A DNA stretch of 64,000 nt from Pseudophaeobacter arcticus DSM 23566 (GTDB lineage Bacteria; Pseudomonadota; Alphaproteobacteria; Rhodobacterales; Rhodobacteraceae): assembly GCF_000473205.1 (NCBI RefSeq), contig NZ_AXBF01000006.1, positions 124,001-188,000 of the forward strand, in the 5' to 3' direction. The notes beneath the pieces were generated by a model that was not told where the DNA came from, ran no database searches, and was given only the letters and a program-made list of their open reading frames with translations. The translations under genes were made by a program, and so were the position numbers. Shown piece after piece: positions 1 to 8,622 of this stretch. Within the stretch, counting starts at the first letter, position 1. Every line of letters begins with the position of its first letter.

Positions 1-2
1 AA

Positions 3-866
3 CGTAACGGTCACCTTCGACGAGACATATCCATTACTGTGATCCGCCAGTTCATCCTGAGTGCCATGAACTGGACCGTGGAATGGTACGATGTCGAAAA
101 GTATCCGGTGCACATCCTCGCTGAACGTATGAGCAAGCTGATACTTGACGGTATGTGTTTGGATCGCAGAGCTGAAACAGAAGGTCTGAAGCTGACCCCC
201 GCCGCTCCCGTCAATATCCCTGATACCAACGGCAAGGCCGCGAAGACCCGCGCAGAGATCCTGCGAGTGGCGGCGCGCGTTCTGAGGGACAATGGCTACA
301 AGGCGACAACGCTGCGGAAGATCGCTGACGAATCGGACATGAAGGCGGGTAGCGTCTACTACCATTTCAAATCCAAGGAAGCGATCGTGGACGAGGTACT
401 CAACGAAGGGTTAAGCGATCTGCTATCCGGTGTCAGTGCAGCCGTTCAGAAGTTCGATTCCCCATGCGATCATCACACCAGAATAGCAACCGCAATCTGG
501 ACGCATCTCGATTTTCTCTTTAAGGCAAGCGAGTTCACCTCAGCGAACATCAGAAGTTATGGGATGCTGCCCAACCACTTTCGGGAAAGGCACCGAGGCA
601 TTCGCCACGACTACGGACGACTTTGGGACATGATCCTTCGCGAAGCGCAGCAAGACGGTGCCATAAGGTCGGATATCAAGATCGTTCCTTTGCGCCAGGT
701 GATGTTGGGTGCCTTGAACTGGACGGTAGAGTGGTTCGACCCGAACAAGGCAGGAGTGGAAGGGTATCTCTCACTGCCTGAGTTCTCCGGTATGCTCATC
801 AAGCTTCTGCTGGAAGGAATTTGCAACCGGGAAACCGCCCCGTCCACAGGACAAGGCACGACCTGA
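3..866 (+). CDS. Tandem TetR-family regulator, 5' end outside window
   Basis: DNA-binding transcriptional regulator. The frame is open to the left edge, so the true start lies outside the window. Reading from base 3, the first ~45 residues (MNWTVEWYD..., ...LILDGMC) closely resemble the C-terminal end of the same protein (LNWTVEWFD..., ...LLLEGIC). A complete TetR module follows: a helix-turn-helix around TTLRKIADESDMKAGSVYYHF, then an all-alpha ligand/dimer domain. The gene therefore appears to encode two TetR units in one chain, of which only the end of the first is visible. It converges on the thioesterase genes with a 15-bp gap. The GTG at 39 would be an internal start and would cut the first unit, so I do not prefer it. 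A likely role is control of the neighbouring acyl-CoA genes with a CoA ester as ligand (inference). Confidence 0.8.
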   Translation, partial: RNGHLRRDISITVIRQFILSAMNWTVEWYDVEKYPVHILAERMSKLILDGMCLDRRAETEGLKLTPAAPVNIPDTNGKAAKTRAEILRVAARVLRDNGYKATTLRKIADESDMKAGSVYYHFKSKEAIVDEVLNEGLSDLLSGVSAAVQKFDSPCDHHTRIATAIWTHLDFLFKASEFTSANIRSYGMLPNHFRERHRGIRHDYGRLWDMILREAQQDGAIRSDIKIVPLRQVMLGALNWTVEWFDPNKAGVEGYLSLPEFSGMLIKLLLEGICNRETAPSTGQGTT

Positions 867-881
867 AAGCAGTCGCAGTGG

Positions 882-1286
882 TCAGACCAGAAGGAAGTGA
901 TACAGCCCTTCCGCAACCGCCTTTTCCCGGTCCGTCTGCCAGGTGATCACGCTGACGCTCGCCATCCGCTTGCCCTTGCGCGTCACGTTGGCGCGGGCAA
1001 AAAGCGGGCCCTTCACGCCAGGTCGGAGGTAATCGACGGTCAGGTTAATCGGCTTGGCCGGGACATCCGCGAAGTCGGGCTGTACCGCGATCGCGGCCGT
1101 GGCTTCCATGAAACTCGCGATGATTCCGCCATGGTAGTACTCCATGACAGGGTTACCGATATGGCGGTCATCAAAGGTCATTTCAGCCTCGGCATGAAGG
1201 TTGTCCAAGCTTCGGATCTCAAAATTGAGAAATCGGAAGAACGGCACCCTGGATACATTGGCATTGGCAGTTTGCACATCCATCAC
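882..1286 (-). CDS. PaaI-type hotdog thioesterase
   Basis: Predicted acyl-CoA thioesterase of 134 residues, the usual length for single hotdog-fold PaaI/YdiI-like enzymes. The hotdog helix region reads GNPVMEYYHGGIIASFMEATAA, with the HGG motif typical of the family, followed by the strand INLTVDYLRP that is also characteristic. Its start overlaps the stop of the upstream thioesterase gene by 4 bp (ATGA), so the two are translationally coupled and may act as a pair. It probably hydrolyses a CoA ester, recycling CoA during branched acyl-CoA breakdown; the substrate cannot be read from sequence. Two adjacent ATG codons make the exact start uncertain by one residue. Confidence 0.75.
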   Translation of the reverse strand: MMDVQTANANVSRVPFFRFLNFEIRSLDNLHAEAEMTFDDRHIGNPVMEYYHGGIIASFMEATAAIAVQPDFADVPAKPINLTVDYLRPGVKGPLFARANVTRKGKRMASVSVITWQTDREKAVAEGLYHFLLV

Positions 1287-1765
1287 GAGGTTTTTCCTTT
1301 AGTCATCGCATCAAACAGGTCAGTGCCGCCGCGCGTCAAAGCAAACGAGGCGGTTCCACGGGCTATTTCAGCATTCTCATGGCCCTCGAACCAGACGCTG
1401 CCGGAATTGAAGGCAATATGGCGGGTCTTCCGAAAACAATGCGCGCGAACGATGACATCCGCGCGCGAATAGGCGGGGCGCAGGTAATCAACTCTGAGGT
1501 CGAGAGTGGCCATGGTGCTGACGCCCTCGATTGCCACAAAGTTTGCCAGTCCGAAGACACTGTCCAGGAGAGCCGTCAGGATACCACCATGAAGCAGGGT
1601 CTGGTCCGCATCGACGCAAAAATCCGGATTAAACGGCATCCGAACCCGAACACCTTCGCTCGAAACCTCTTCGATCTCAAGCGCCATATGCGTAATCAGG
1701 CCCTTGCCGCGCGCATTCCACATTTGCGCGATTTGCTCCATCTTCTTCTTGGTGATGTCAGACAT
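1283..1765 (-). CDS. PaaI-type hotdog thioesterase
   Basis: Second hotdog-fold thioesterase, 160 residues. The motif DQTLLHGGILTALLDSVFGLA is the family's catalytic helix, with HGG and an acidic residue (D) a few positions later. The strand LDLRVDYLRPA follows. It lies 12 bp downstream of the enoyl-CoA hydratase gene and overlaps the next thioesterase by 4 bp, so it sits in the leftward operon that begins near 5869. The two thioesterases are clearly diverged and are not a recent duplication. Substrate unknown; CoA-ester hydrolysis in the cytoplasm is inferred from the family. Confidence 0.75.
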   Translation of the reverse strand: MSDITKKKMEQIAQMWNARGKGLITHMALEIEEVSSEGVRVRMPFNPDFCVDADQTLLHGGILTALLDSVFGLANFVAIEGVSTMATLDLRVDYLRPAYSRADVIVRAHCFRKTRHIAFNSGSVWFEGHENAEIARGTASFALTRGGTDLFDAMTKGKTS

Positions 1766-1777
1766 GCGATCTTTCCT

Positions 1778-2581
1778 TTAACGCCCAGTGAAGTTGGGTT
1801 TTCGTTTCTCGATGAAAGCAGCAACCGCCTCGTGGTGGTCTTCGGTCTGATGCATGAGTGCCTGATAGGCCGCCGCGGAATTCAGGAAATCCGGTAGGTC
1901 CATCCGTTCGGCATTGCGCATCAGACGTTTGGCGACCCGCACCGCGCGCGGTGGTTTCGCTGCGATGACGGCGGCCCGCTCGCGGGCCCGTTCCATCAAT
2001 TTTTCATGGGGCACAAGTTCAAGCACCATGCCAAGCTCCAGCGCCTCTTCGGCCTCGACCATGCGCCCCGAGAAGGTCAGATCGGCGGCCATCTGGTGGC
2101 CCAGACGACGCAACAGGAACCAGCTGCCTGCATCGCCCGGAATGATCCCGAGATTCAGAAACACCTCGCCGAACTTTGCTTTCTCCGAGGCGATGCGCAT
2201 GTCGCACATCATGGTCAGGTCGCACCCCGCGCCGACCGCGGGTCCGTTGACCGCGGCGATCGTCGGAACATCCAGGTTATAGAGCGCCTGTGGCAGGCGC
2301 TGCACCCCATCGACATAGCTCTGCGCCGCCGCAAGCGGCTCCTTGCGGAAGACGCTGTCGGGGTCGTTCATCTCCTTGATGTCGCCGCCGGCACAAAAGG
2401 CCGGGTCGGCGCCGGTCAGGATCATGACGCTGACTTGCGGGTCTGCCTGCACCTTGGCGAATGTGTCCAAAAGAGCGGCGATCATTTCATTACCGGTGAT
2501 CGGGTTGCGACGCTCGGGATCGTTCAGCGTGACCGTGGCGATCCTGTCGGAAATGTCCAAAAGGACGGGTTGCTTACTCAT
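1778..2581 (-). CDS. Enoyl-CoA hydratase/isomerase (crotonase) family protein
   Basis: Crotonase-superfamily enzyme of about 267 residues. The oxyanion-hole sequences AFCAGGDIKEM and AAVNGPAVGAGCDL are clear. The two usual catalytic glutamates are altered: the first position is Asp (GAGCDLTMMCD). The second reads FGEVFLNLGIIPGDAG, without Glu at the standard site but with an Asp in the following loop. It may therefore be an isomerase, hydrolase or atypical hydratase. I chose ATG 2581, which has a GGAG-type ribosome site upstream; ATG 2590 is an alternative. The 5' end overlaps the SDR gene end by 8 bp, so the genes are coupled in one operon. Confidence 0.8.
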   Translation of the reverse strand: MSKQPVLLDISDRIATVTLNDPERRNPITGNEMIAALLDTFAKVQADPQVSVMILTGADPAFCAGGDIKEMNDPDSVFRKEPLAAAQSYVDGVQRLPQALYNLDVPTIAAVNGPAVGAGCDLTMMCDMRIASEKAKFGEVFLNLGIIPGDAGSWFLLRRLGHQMAADLTFSGRMVEAEEALELGMVLELVPHEKLMERARERAAVIAAKPPRAVRVAKRLMRNAERMDLPDFLNSAAAYQALMHQTEDHHEAVAAFIEKRKPNFTGR

Positions 2582-3428
2582 TCTTTCCATCTCCGCGTTC
2601 GCGTTTTTCGAACATGTCGGGATTGATCATGTCGCGGGCATCGTGGCCCATATGCAGGGTTTCCCCACCGTCCACATAGATATCTTCGCCGGTGATGAAA
2701 TTCCCCAGATCGGACGCAAGGAAGATAATCGTCCCAGCGATGTCCTCGGCCATACCCATCCGGTTCAGGACCGAGCGGTTAAGCTCTTTCCATCGATCCG
2801 GTGAAATGGGGTAGCGGCCAAGCGCCTCGGTCTTGATCGTGCCCGGCGCGACACAGTTCAGACGGATGCCATACTCGCCCCATTCGGCGGCCAGCGTCTT
2901 CATCATGCCGGTCACACCGGCGCGCGCGGCGACGGTGTGTGTAAAGCCGCTGAGCGCGGTGCGCGCCGAGATGGCGGTGACAAACACGACCGATCCACCG
3001 TTGTCATACATGAAGTGATCGGCGGCGGCGCGGGTCATCTGCCATGACCCGATCAGGTTGTTGCGGATCACGGCTTCGAAGCCCTTGTTGGTGATATCGC
3101 GGGCGGCCGCGATATACTGGCCGCCGGCATTGTTCACCAGAACGTCGAGCTGTCCGTAGTGGTCCTTGATGCGTCCCATCGCGGCTTCGATACTGTCCTC
3201 GTCGCGGGTATCGCCGGGCACCACAAACGCCTCGCCCCCCGCAGCCCGGATCATCTCGGCGGTCTCCTCCAGCGGCTCTTCCCGGCGCGCAAACAGCGCA
3301 AGTCTGGCCCCGCAAGAGGCCATTTCAAGCGCCGTCGCCCGGCCCATACCTGATCCGGATCCCGTGACCAGGGCAACCTGTCCCGCCATGAGGTCCGCTG
3401 CGTAACGTCTTGATTTTTCTTCGCTCAT
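2574..3428 (-). CDS. SDR-family oxidoreductase, 2,4-dienoyl-CoA reductase-like, without the usual Tyr-Lys pair
   Basis: Short-chain dehydrogenase/reductase, 284 residues. The Rossmann glycine motif TGSGSGMG lies near residue 22 and NNAGG near residue 98. The place where classical SDRs carry YxxxK reads FTHTVAARAGV, so His and Arg stand where Tyr and Lys are expected. This resembles the peroxisomal/bacterial 2,4-dienoyl-CoA reductase branch, which uses other residues. The end reads FITGEDIYVDGGETL, normal for the family. It sits between an acyl-CoA dehydrogenase and a crotonase, which fits reduction of an unsaturated acyl-CoA. Function beyond NAD(P)H-dependent reduction is inferred. Confidence 0.78.
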   Translation of the reverse strand: MSEEKSRRYAADLMAGQVALVTGSGSGMGRATALEMASCGARLALFARREEPLEETAEMIRAAGGEAFVVPGDTRDEDSIEAAMGRIKDHYGQLDVLVNNAGGQYIAAARDITNKGFEAVIRNNLIGSWQMTRAAADHFMYDNGGSVVFVTAISARTALSGFTHTVAARAGVTGMMKTLAAEWGEYGIRLNCVAPGTIKTEALGRYPISPDRWKELNRSVLNRMGMAEDIAGTIIFLASDLGNFITGEDIYVDGGETLHMGHDARDMINPDMFEKRERGDGKNE

Positions 3429-3439
3429 GTTCAGCCCCC

Positions 3440-4639
3440 TTAGTTTTTCAGAAGTTCGCCAGAGATGATGAGCTTGCGCACCTCCTGGGTGCCCGCGCCG
3501 ACCTCGAGCACGCGACCGGTACGGTAGAGCCGGTTCACTTCGGTATCGCGCATATAGCCCGAACCGCCGTGAATCTGGACGGCCTTGTCCAGCACGAAGG
3601 ATGTCGCCTCGGCGGCCTTGTAGATTGCCGCAGCGGTGAGCTTGTGGATCTCGCCACGCCCGCCTTCGCCCTCTTCAAGGCCCTCACACATGGCCGCGGT
3701 ACGCAAGGACAGGCTGCGCGCCGCCTCGATCTGGGTGTACATGTCGGCCAGCATCGCCTGCACCATCTGGAAACTGGCGATCGGCTTGCCGAATTGCTGC
3801 CGTGTCTTGGCGTAGTCGATGGAAATATCCAGCGCCCGCTGCGCAATGCCCATTGCGTTGAAGCAGACGATGGCACGTTCCAGATCCAGCCCGGACATCG
3901 TCACGGCAACGCCGCCATCCAGTTTGCCGACCATATTCTTGGCCGGAACGCGGCAATCTTCGAACACCAGTTCCCCGGTGGGCGAGCCACGGAAGCCCAT
4001 CTTGTTGAGCTTCTGGGCAACCTTGAAACCTGGCGTGTCGGTTTCAACGATGAAGGCGGAAATTCCCTTGGCCCCTTTTTCCGGCGAGGTCTTGGCATAG
4101 ACCAGGACCAGATCGGCAATCGGTCCGTTGGTGATGTAGATCTTGGAACCGTTCAGGATGTAGTCGTCTCCATCCTTTTTGGCCGTGGTCCGCATCGAAC
4201 CGAGCGCGTCAGACCCCGCGCCGGGTTCGGTCAGACCCAGGGCGCCGATCAGCGTGCCGTCGCAAAGGCCCGGCAGATACTTGCGGCGCAGGTCGTCACT
4301 GGCGTTGCGATAGATGTTGTTGACGCACAAGTTGTCGTGGGCCACATGGGTTAGCCCGATGGCGGCAGAGGACCGCGAAAGCTGTTCGGTGATGATACAG
4401 GCCGAGGTAAAATCCAGCCCCGCACCGCCGAATTCAGGCGGCACGTTCAGGCCCAGATAGCCCATCTCGCCAAGCTTGGGAAAGACCGAAGGCGGCAGGT
4501 CATCAGTGTCGTCCATTTCCGCATTCAGATGGTGAAACTCGGACATGAAGAACTTGCCGGCCTGATCGGCCAGAGCCTGTTGCTCCTCCGTCATGAAATG
4601 TGTTGGCAAAGCGGTGTCGTTGCGAAGTTGCTTGTTCAT
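3440..4639 (-). CDS. Acyl-CoA dehydrogenase, isovaleryl-CoA dehydrogenase-like
   Basis: FAD-dependent acyl-CoA dehydrogenase, 399 residues, full length for the family. Visible signatures are LTEPGAGSDALGSM and YILNGSKIYITNG (FAD/substrate region), a catalytic-base motif GLDLERA like that of isovaleryl-CoA dehydrogenase, and the C-terminal IHGGSGYMRDTEVNRLYR. It should introduce a double bond into a short or branched acyl-CoA and pass electrons to ETF. It lies 15 bp downstream of a close paralogue in the same operon, so the pair probably arose by duplication and may handle different chain lengths or branch patterns. The exact substrate cannot be set from sequence. Confidence 0.88.
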   Translation of the reverse strand: MNKQLRNDTALPTHFMTEEQQALADQAGKFFMSEFHHLNAEMDDTDDLPPSVFPKLGEMGYLGLNVPPEFGGAGLDFTSACIITEQLSRSSAAIGLTHVAHDNLCVNNIYRNASDDLRRKYLPGLCDGTLIGALGLTEPGAGSDALGSMRTTAKKDGDDYILNGSKIYITNGPIADLVLVYAKTSPEKGAKGISAFIVETDTPGFKVAQKLNKMGFRGSPTGELVFEDCRVPAKNMVGKLDGGVAVTMSGLDLERAIVCFNAMGIAQRALDISIDYAKTRQQFGKPIASFQMVQAMLADMYTQIEAARSLSLRTAAMCEGLEEGEGGRGEIHKLTAAAIYKAAEATSFVLDKAVQIHGGSGYMRDTEVNRLYRTGRVLEVGAGTQEVRKLIISGELLKN

Positions 4640-4654
4640 GGTTTCGTCCCCCCC

Positions 4655-5869
4655 TCAGGCGCGCAGAAGTTCTTCGGCAATGATGATCTTGCGGACTTCG
4701 CTTGTGCCCGCGCCGATTTCCAACAACTTGTTGGCGCGGAACAACCGGTTGATCTCGGTGTCCTGCATGTAGCCAGAGCCACCATGGATATGGCAGGCTT
4801 CGGTCACCGCCTTGTTGAATGCCTCGCCGGCGTACAGACAGGCCGCCGCAGTCAGTTTGTGAATTTCGCCGCGGCCTCCGGCCCCTTTTGGCAGGCCCGT
4901 ACAGGCGGCCAGCGCTCGATACCCGAAGGCGCGCGCCGTCTCGACCTCGATGTAGATCTCGGCCAGTTTCGACTGCATCATCTGGAAACTTGCGATCGGC
5001 TTGCCGAACTGTTCGCGAATTTTGGCGTATTCCAGACCCAGTTCCAGCGCGCGTTCGGCCATGCCAACGCAGACTGAGGCAACCATAGCACGCTCCAGAT
5101 CCAGCCCGCTCATTACCACCGAAACGCCGGTGTTTTCCTCACCCACCATGGCGGATGCGGGCACGCGGCAATCTTCGAACACCAACTCTCCGGTCGGAGA
5201 GCCTCGGAAGCCCATTTTATCGAGCTTTTGCGCCACCTTGAAGCCGGGATTGTCGGTCTCAATGATGAAGGCGGAAATGCCCTTGGCGCCCTTCGATTTG
5301 TCGGTCTTTGCGTAAAGCAGAATCACGTCGGCAATCGGGCCGTTGGTGATGTAGATCTTAGAGCCGTTGATGACGTAGTCATCACCGTCACGGCGCGCGG
5401 TGGTCGCCATGGACCCAAGCGCATCGGATCCCGCACCCGGTTCGGTCAGACCCAGAGCACCGACAAGCTCGCCCGAGCAAAGGCCCGGTACGTATTTCTT
5501 TACCTGCTCTTCGGACCCGTTGCGCAGCAGGTTGTTCAGGCACAGGTTGTCATGCGCGCCATGCGACAACCCCACAGCCGGGTTCCATTTCGAGATCACC
5601 TCGGACACCAGCGCCTGGGTGAATTCATCTTGTCCCGATCCGCCCAGCTCCTCGGGAGCGGTGATTCCCAGCAGGCCCAGCTCACCCATTTGCTTGAACA
5701 GGTCTTCGGGCCACCATTCTTCCTCGTCCATGCGCGCCTGCAACGGGTGCAGTACCTCGCGCGACACACGATCCACGTGATCGACAATCTGGCGTTGCTC
5801 GTCGGTCAACGAATAGTTTGCCCTGATGGCTTCCAGGTCAGCCGCGATAGCCTCACTTTGAGTCGTCAT
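4655..5869 (-). CDS. Acyl-CoA dehydrogenase, isovaleryl-CoA dehydrogenase-like
   Basis: First gene of the leftward operon; 404 residues from ATG 5869, which is preceded by a strong GGGAGGATG-type ribosome site. The open frame extends further upstream to 5980, but that part lacks family similarity and crosses the putative operator. Motifs: LTEPGAGSDALGSM, VINGSKIYITNG, catalytic Glu in GLDLERA, and HGGSGYMQDTEINRLFR. It is a paralogue of the downstream dehydrogenase. Predicted to oxidise a branched short acyl-CoA, feeding the carboxylase system on the opposite strand. Control is probably through the palindrome at 5912-5925 in the divergent promoter. Confidence 0.88.
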   Translation of the reverse strand: MTTQSEAIAADLEAIRANYSLTDEQRQIVDHVDRVSREVLHPLQARMDEEEWWPEDLFKQMGELGLLGITAPEELGGSGQDEFTQALVSEVISKWNPAVGLSHGAHDNLCLNNLLRNGSEEQVKKYVPGLCSGELVGALGLTEPGAGSDALGSMATTARRDGDDYVINGSKIYITNGPIADVILLYAKTDKSKGAKGISAFIIETDNPGFKVAQKLDKMGFRGSPTGELVFEDCRVPASAMVGEENTGVSVVMSGLDLERAMVASVCVGMAERALELGLEYAKIREQFGKPIASFQMMQSKLAEIYIEVETARAFGYRALAACTGLPKGAGGRGEIHKLTAAACLYAGEAFNKAVTEACHIHGGSGYMQDTEINRLFRANKLLEIGAGTSEVRKIIIAEELLRA

Positions 5870-5911
5870 ATCATCCTCCCGAGAAATGTCGTTTGTGGTG
5901 TTGACCAAAAT

Positions 5912-5925
5912 CAAACACATGTTAG
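5912..5925. promoter_or_regulatory. Putative operator, site 1 of a shared 6-2-6 palindrome
   Basis: CAAACACATGTTAG, a near-palindrome with two 6-bp half sites and a 2-bp spacer. It lies in the gap between divergent genes starting at 5869 (minus) and 6004 (plus). The surrounding sequence ATCAAACACA-N-GTTAGAAAATAG recurs almost exactly at 13029-13050. It is probably bound by one of the TetR proteins encoded nearby (inference). Confidence 0.6.
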
Positions 5926-6003
5926 AAAATAGATCAAGCCAAGCTTTTTGCGACCTGACGTTAGAAGGCACGGCGCACAAACTATTTTGGGGGAGCTTCG
6001 GAA

Positions 6004-6789
6004 ATGGGTGAGAGCGTTGTTCAATCGCAGATGCGTGGCGACGAAGTTCGTATCACGATTCGACGTCCTGAGAATCGAAATGCCCTAAACCGTGAAGTCG
6101 CAGACGGGATCATGGCCGCCATATATGCTGCCGAGAAGGACAGCGATTGCCGTGTGATCGTTCTGACCGGCGAGGGAGATCGCGCCTTCTGCGCCGGCGG
6201 CGACATCAAGGCGGGTGCGGACGGTGGTCCGTTCGTTCAGGATCCGGCCGATCCTGATCATTTCGCCGGAAGGTTGTTCGAAACGATACAGGCCTGCCGA
6301 AAGCCGACGATCGCGCGTGTCAACGGCGTCGCGATGGGGGCAGGGGCGGGCATTATCTGTGCCTGCGATCTGGCTGTGATGGCGGACCACGCCCGCATCG
6401 GAACGCCGGAAGTGAAGGTGGGTTTGTTTCCCATGACGATCGTACCACCGATGATGCGTGTTTTGCCTCGGCGGAGGCTGATGGAGATGTTCATCACCGG
6501 CGTTCCTCTGACGGCCGAGGAAGCCCTGCAATTCAATCTGGTCAACTATGTGACCGATGCCGCAGGGTTGGACGACAAGGTTGCAGAACTGGTTGCCCAG
6601 ATTGCTGCGCAGTCGCCGAGCGCGATCCGGCTGGGAAAATACGCCTGTCACGCGATGGAGGACATGACCTATCCGCAGCAAATGCGGTTTGCAGAAACAC
6701 TTTTACCGCGAGTAGCACAGACCGAAGACGCGCGCGAAGGCTTTGATGCCTTCATTGCGAAGCGCAAACCTGAATGGACAGGCCGCTAA
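6004..6789 (+). CDS. Enoyl-CoA hydratase (crotonase) family protein
   Basis: Crotonase-fold protein, 261 residues. Oxyanion-hole motifs are AFCAGGDIK and ARVNGVAMGAGAG. The second catalytic Glu is kept (IGTPEVKVGLFP), while the first-Glu position is Gly (GAGAGIICACD), a pattern common in hydratases acting on branched or glutaconyl-type CoA esters. It opens the rightward operon that continues with the AtuA-type gene and the first carboxylase, 21 bp upstream of the next start. A hydratase for the carboxylated (glutaconyl-type) product is plausible, but no substrate is assigned. Transcription probably starts in the operator-containing gap at 5870-6003. Confidence 0.83.
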   Translation: MGESVVQSQMRGDEVRITIRRPENRNALNREVADGIMAAIYAAEKDSDCRVIVLTGEGDRAFCAGGDIKAGADGGPFVQDPADPDHFAGRLFETIQACRKPTIARVNGVAMGAGAGIICACDLAVMADHARIGTPEVKVGLFPMTIVPPMMRVLPRRRLMEMFITGVPLTAEEALQFNLVNYVTDAAGLDDKVAELVAQIAAQSPSAIRLGKYACHAMEDMTYPQQMRFAETLLPRVAQTEDAREGFDAFIAKRKPEWTGR

Positions 6790-6810
6790 ACAAGCGGGGA
6801 GGAGAAGCAT

Positions 6811-8610
6811 ATGTCAGATCGAAAACTGCGCATCGGATGCGCATCGGGATTCTGGGGCGACACGCCTGAAGCGATCGGTCAACTGGTCTCCAAGGGCGAG
6901 ATCAACTATCTGGTGTTCGACTATCTGGCCGAGGTGACAATGTCGCTGATGGCGCGTGCCCGCGCAAAGACGCCCGAGGCGGGTTATGCGCCGGATTTCG
7001 TCAAGGCGCTGGTTCCGTGGCTGCCTGAAATCAAACGTCAGGGCATCAAGGTCGTTACCAATGCCGGGGGCGTGAACCCGCGCGGCTGCCGCGATGCGCT
7101 TGCCAAAGCCGCCGCCGAGGTCGGGATCGATTTGTCCATCGGAGTCGTGCTGGGCGATGATTTGTCGGCGCGGGCCGACGACATCCGCGCCGCCGGCCAG
7201 ACGGAGATGTTCTCGGATGTCGCGTTTCCGGGCGACATCTGGAGCATGAACGCCTATCTGGGTGCCCGCCCCATCGCGGCCGCGCTGGATGCCGGGGCCG
7301 ACATCGTAATCACGGGGCGCTGCGCCGACAGCGCGGTCGCGCTTGGCCCCCTGATGCACGAATACGGCTGGGGCGATGACGACTGGGACAAGCTCAGCCA
7401 GGGATCACTGGCCGGCCACCTGATCGAATGCGGCCCCCAGGGAACGGGCGGCAACTTTACCGACTGGCAGGACGTGCCGGGGTGGGACAATATGGGGATG
7501 CCCATCGTCGAGGTGTCGGAAGACGGCAGTTTCGTCATGACCAAGACGCCTGACACCGGCGGGCTGGTCGTGCCGGGATCGGTCGGAGAGCAGATGCTCT
7601 ATGAAATCGGTGATCCGCGCGCTTACCTGTTGCCCGACGTGACCTGCGACTGGTCCGGGGTTACCCTTGAACAGGTCGGACCCGATCGGGTGTTGGTCAA
7701 GGGCGGCAAGGGTCTCGGGCGCACCGACAGCTACAAGGTGTCGGCGACCCATGCCGATGGCTGGCGCGCGGTCTCTACCCTGACACTGGCCGCGATTGAT
7801 GCCCCCGCCAAGGCCGAGCGCGTGGCCGAGGCGATCCTGACCCGCTGCCGCCGAATTTTCCGCGACCGCAACATGGGCGATTTCCGGCAGGTTAGCGTCG
7901 AAGTGCTGGGCGCCGAGGCCGCCTATGGCGCCAACGCCCGCGCCCTGACGCGCGAAGTGGTGCTCAAGATCGGCGCGGTCCATGATGATCGCGCCGCGCT
8001 GAACATCTTTGCCGGAGAAATCGCACCCATGGCGATTTCGACCGCGCAGGGTCTGACCGGGTTCTTCGCCGGACGGCCAAAGGTACAGCCGGTGGTCCGT
8101 CTGTTCTCCTTCCTTCAGGACAAGGCCGACACCCCCGTCGCGGTTGAGGTTGATGGCAAGGATGTGCCCGTCACAGTGGCCACCAAACCTGTGCAACTTG
8201 ATCCGCCTGCCGCGCCGCCCACAGATAGCCGCGCGCCCGGTCCGGACGCGGTCAAGGTGCGCCTCGTCGACCTGGCGTGGGGCCGTTCGGGCGACAAGGG
8301 CGATATCGCCAACATCGGCATCCTTGCGCGCAAGCCGGAGTATCTGCCCTATATCCGGTCGGCCCTGACCGAAGACACGGTGAAAGCCTATTTCGCCCAC
8401 CTGTGTGACGGCGCGGTCGAACGCTTTGATTTGCCCGGAAGCCATGCGCTGAACTTCCTGCTGCATGAATCGCTGGGCGGGGGCGGCATCGCCTCGGTCC
8501 GCATCGATCCGCAAGGCAAAGGGTTTGCGCAGATGCTGCTTGATATTGAAATTCCTGTGCCGGTCGATCTGGCCGCGCGCGACGGGCTGAACGCCTCGGA
8601 CCGGAACTAA
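6811..8610 (+). CDS. atuA: AtuA-type acyclic terpene utilisation protein (DUF1446)
   Basis: Cytoplasmic protein of 599 residues, matching the length of AtuA of acyclic terpene (citronellol/geraniol) catabolism. The N-terminal DUF1446 domain begins RIGCASGFWGDTPEAIGQL and contains TNAGGVNPRGC and ADIVITGRCADSAVALGPL. A C-terminal domain of about 100 residues begins near VRLVDLAWGRSGDKGDIANIGI, the AtuA-like ferredoxin-fold extension. AtuA is known genetically to be needed for terpene use, but its reaction is not settled. The start has a GGGGAGGAG ribosome site. The position directly before a biotin-dependent carboxylase follows the pairing seen in atu-like clusters. The symbol denotes family membership and does not prove a terpene substrate. 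Confidence 0.82.
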   Translation: MSDRKLRIGCASGFWGDTPEAIGQLVSKGEINYLVFDYLAEVTMSLMARARAKTPEAGYAPDFVKALVPWLPEIKRQGIKVVTNAGGVNPRGCRDALAKAAAEVGIDLSIGVVLGDDLSARADDIRAAGQTEMFSDVAFPGDIWSMNAYLGARPIAAALDAGADIVITGRCADSAVALGPLMHEYGWGDDDWDKLSQGSLAGHLIECGPQGTGGNFTDWQDVPGWDNMGMPIVEVSEDGSFVMTKTPDTGGLVVPGSVGEQMLYEIGDPRAYLLPDVTCDWSGVTLEQVGPDRVLVKGGKGLGRTDSYKVSATHADGWRAVSTLTLAAIDAPAKAERVAEAILTRCRRIFRDRNMGDFRQVSVEVLGAEAAYGANARALTREVVLKIGAVHDDRAALNIFAGEIAPMAISTAQGLTGFFAGRPKVQPVVRLFSFLQDKADTPVAVEVDGKDVPVTVATKPVQLDPPAAPPTDSRAPGPDAVKVRLVDLAWGRSGDKGDIANIGILARKPEYLPYIRSALTEDTVKAYFAHLCDGAVERFDLPGSHALNFLLHESLGGGGIASVRIDPQGKGFAQMLLDIEIPVPVDLAARDGLNASDRN

Positions 8611-8622
8611 AAGGACAATACC

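Noticed and set aside
7405..8514. Long minus-strand frame opposite the AtuA-type gene
   Set aside because: Shadow of the real gene; rich in Gly/His/Arg/Asp without recognisable motifs.
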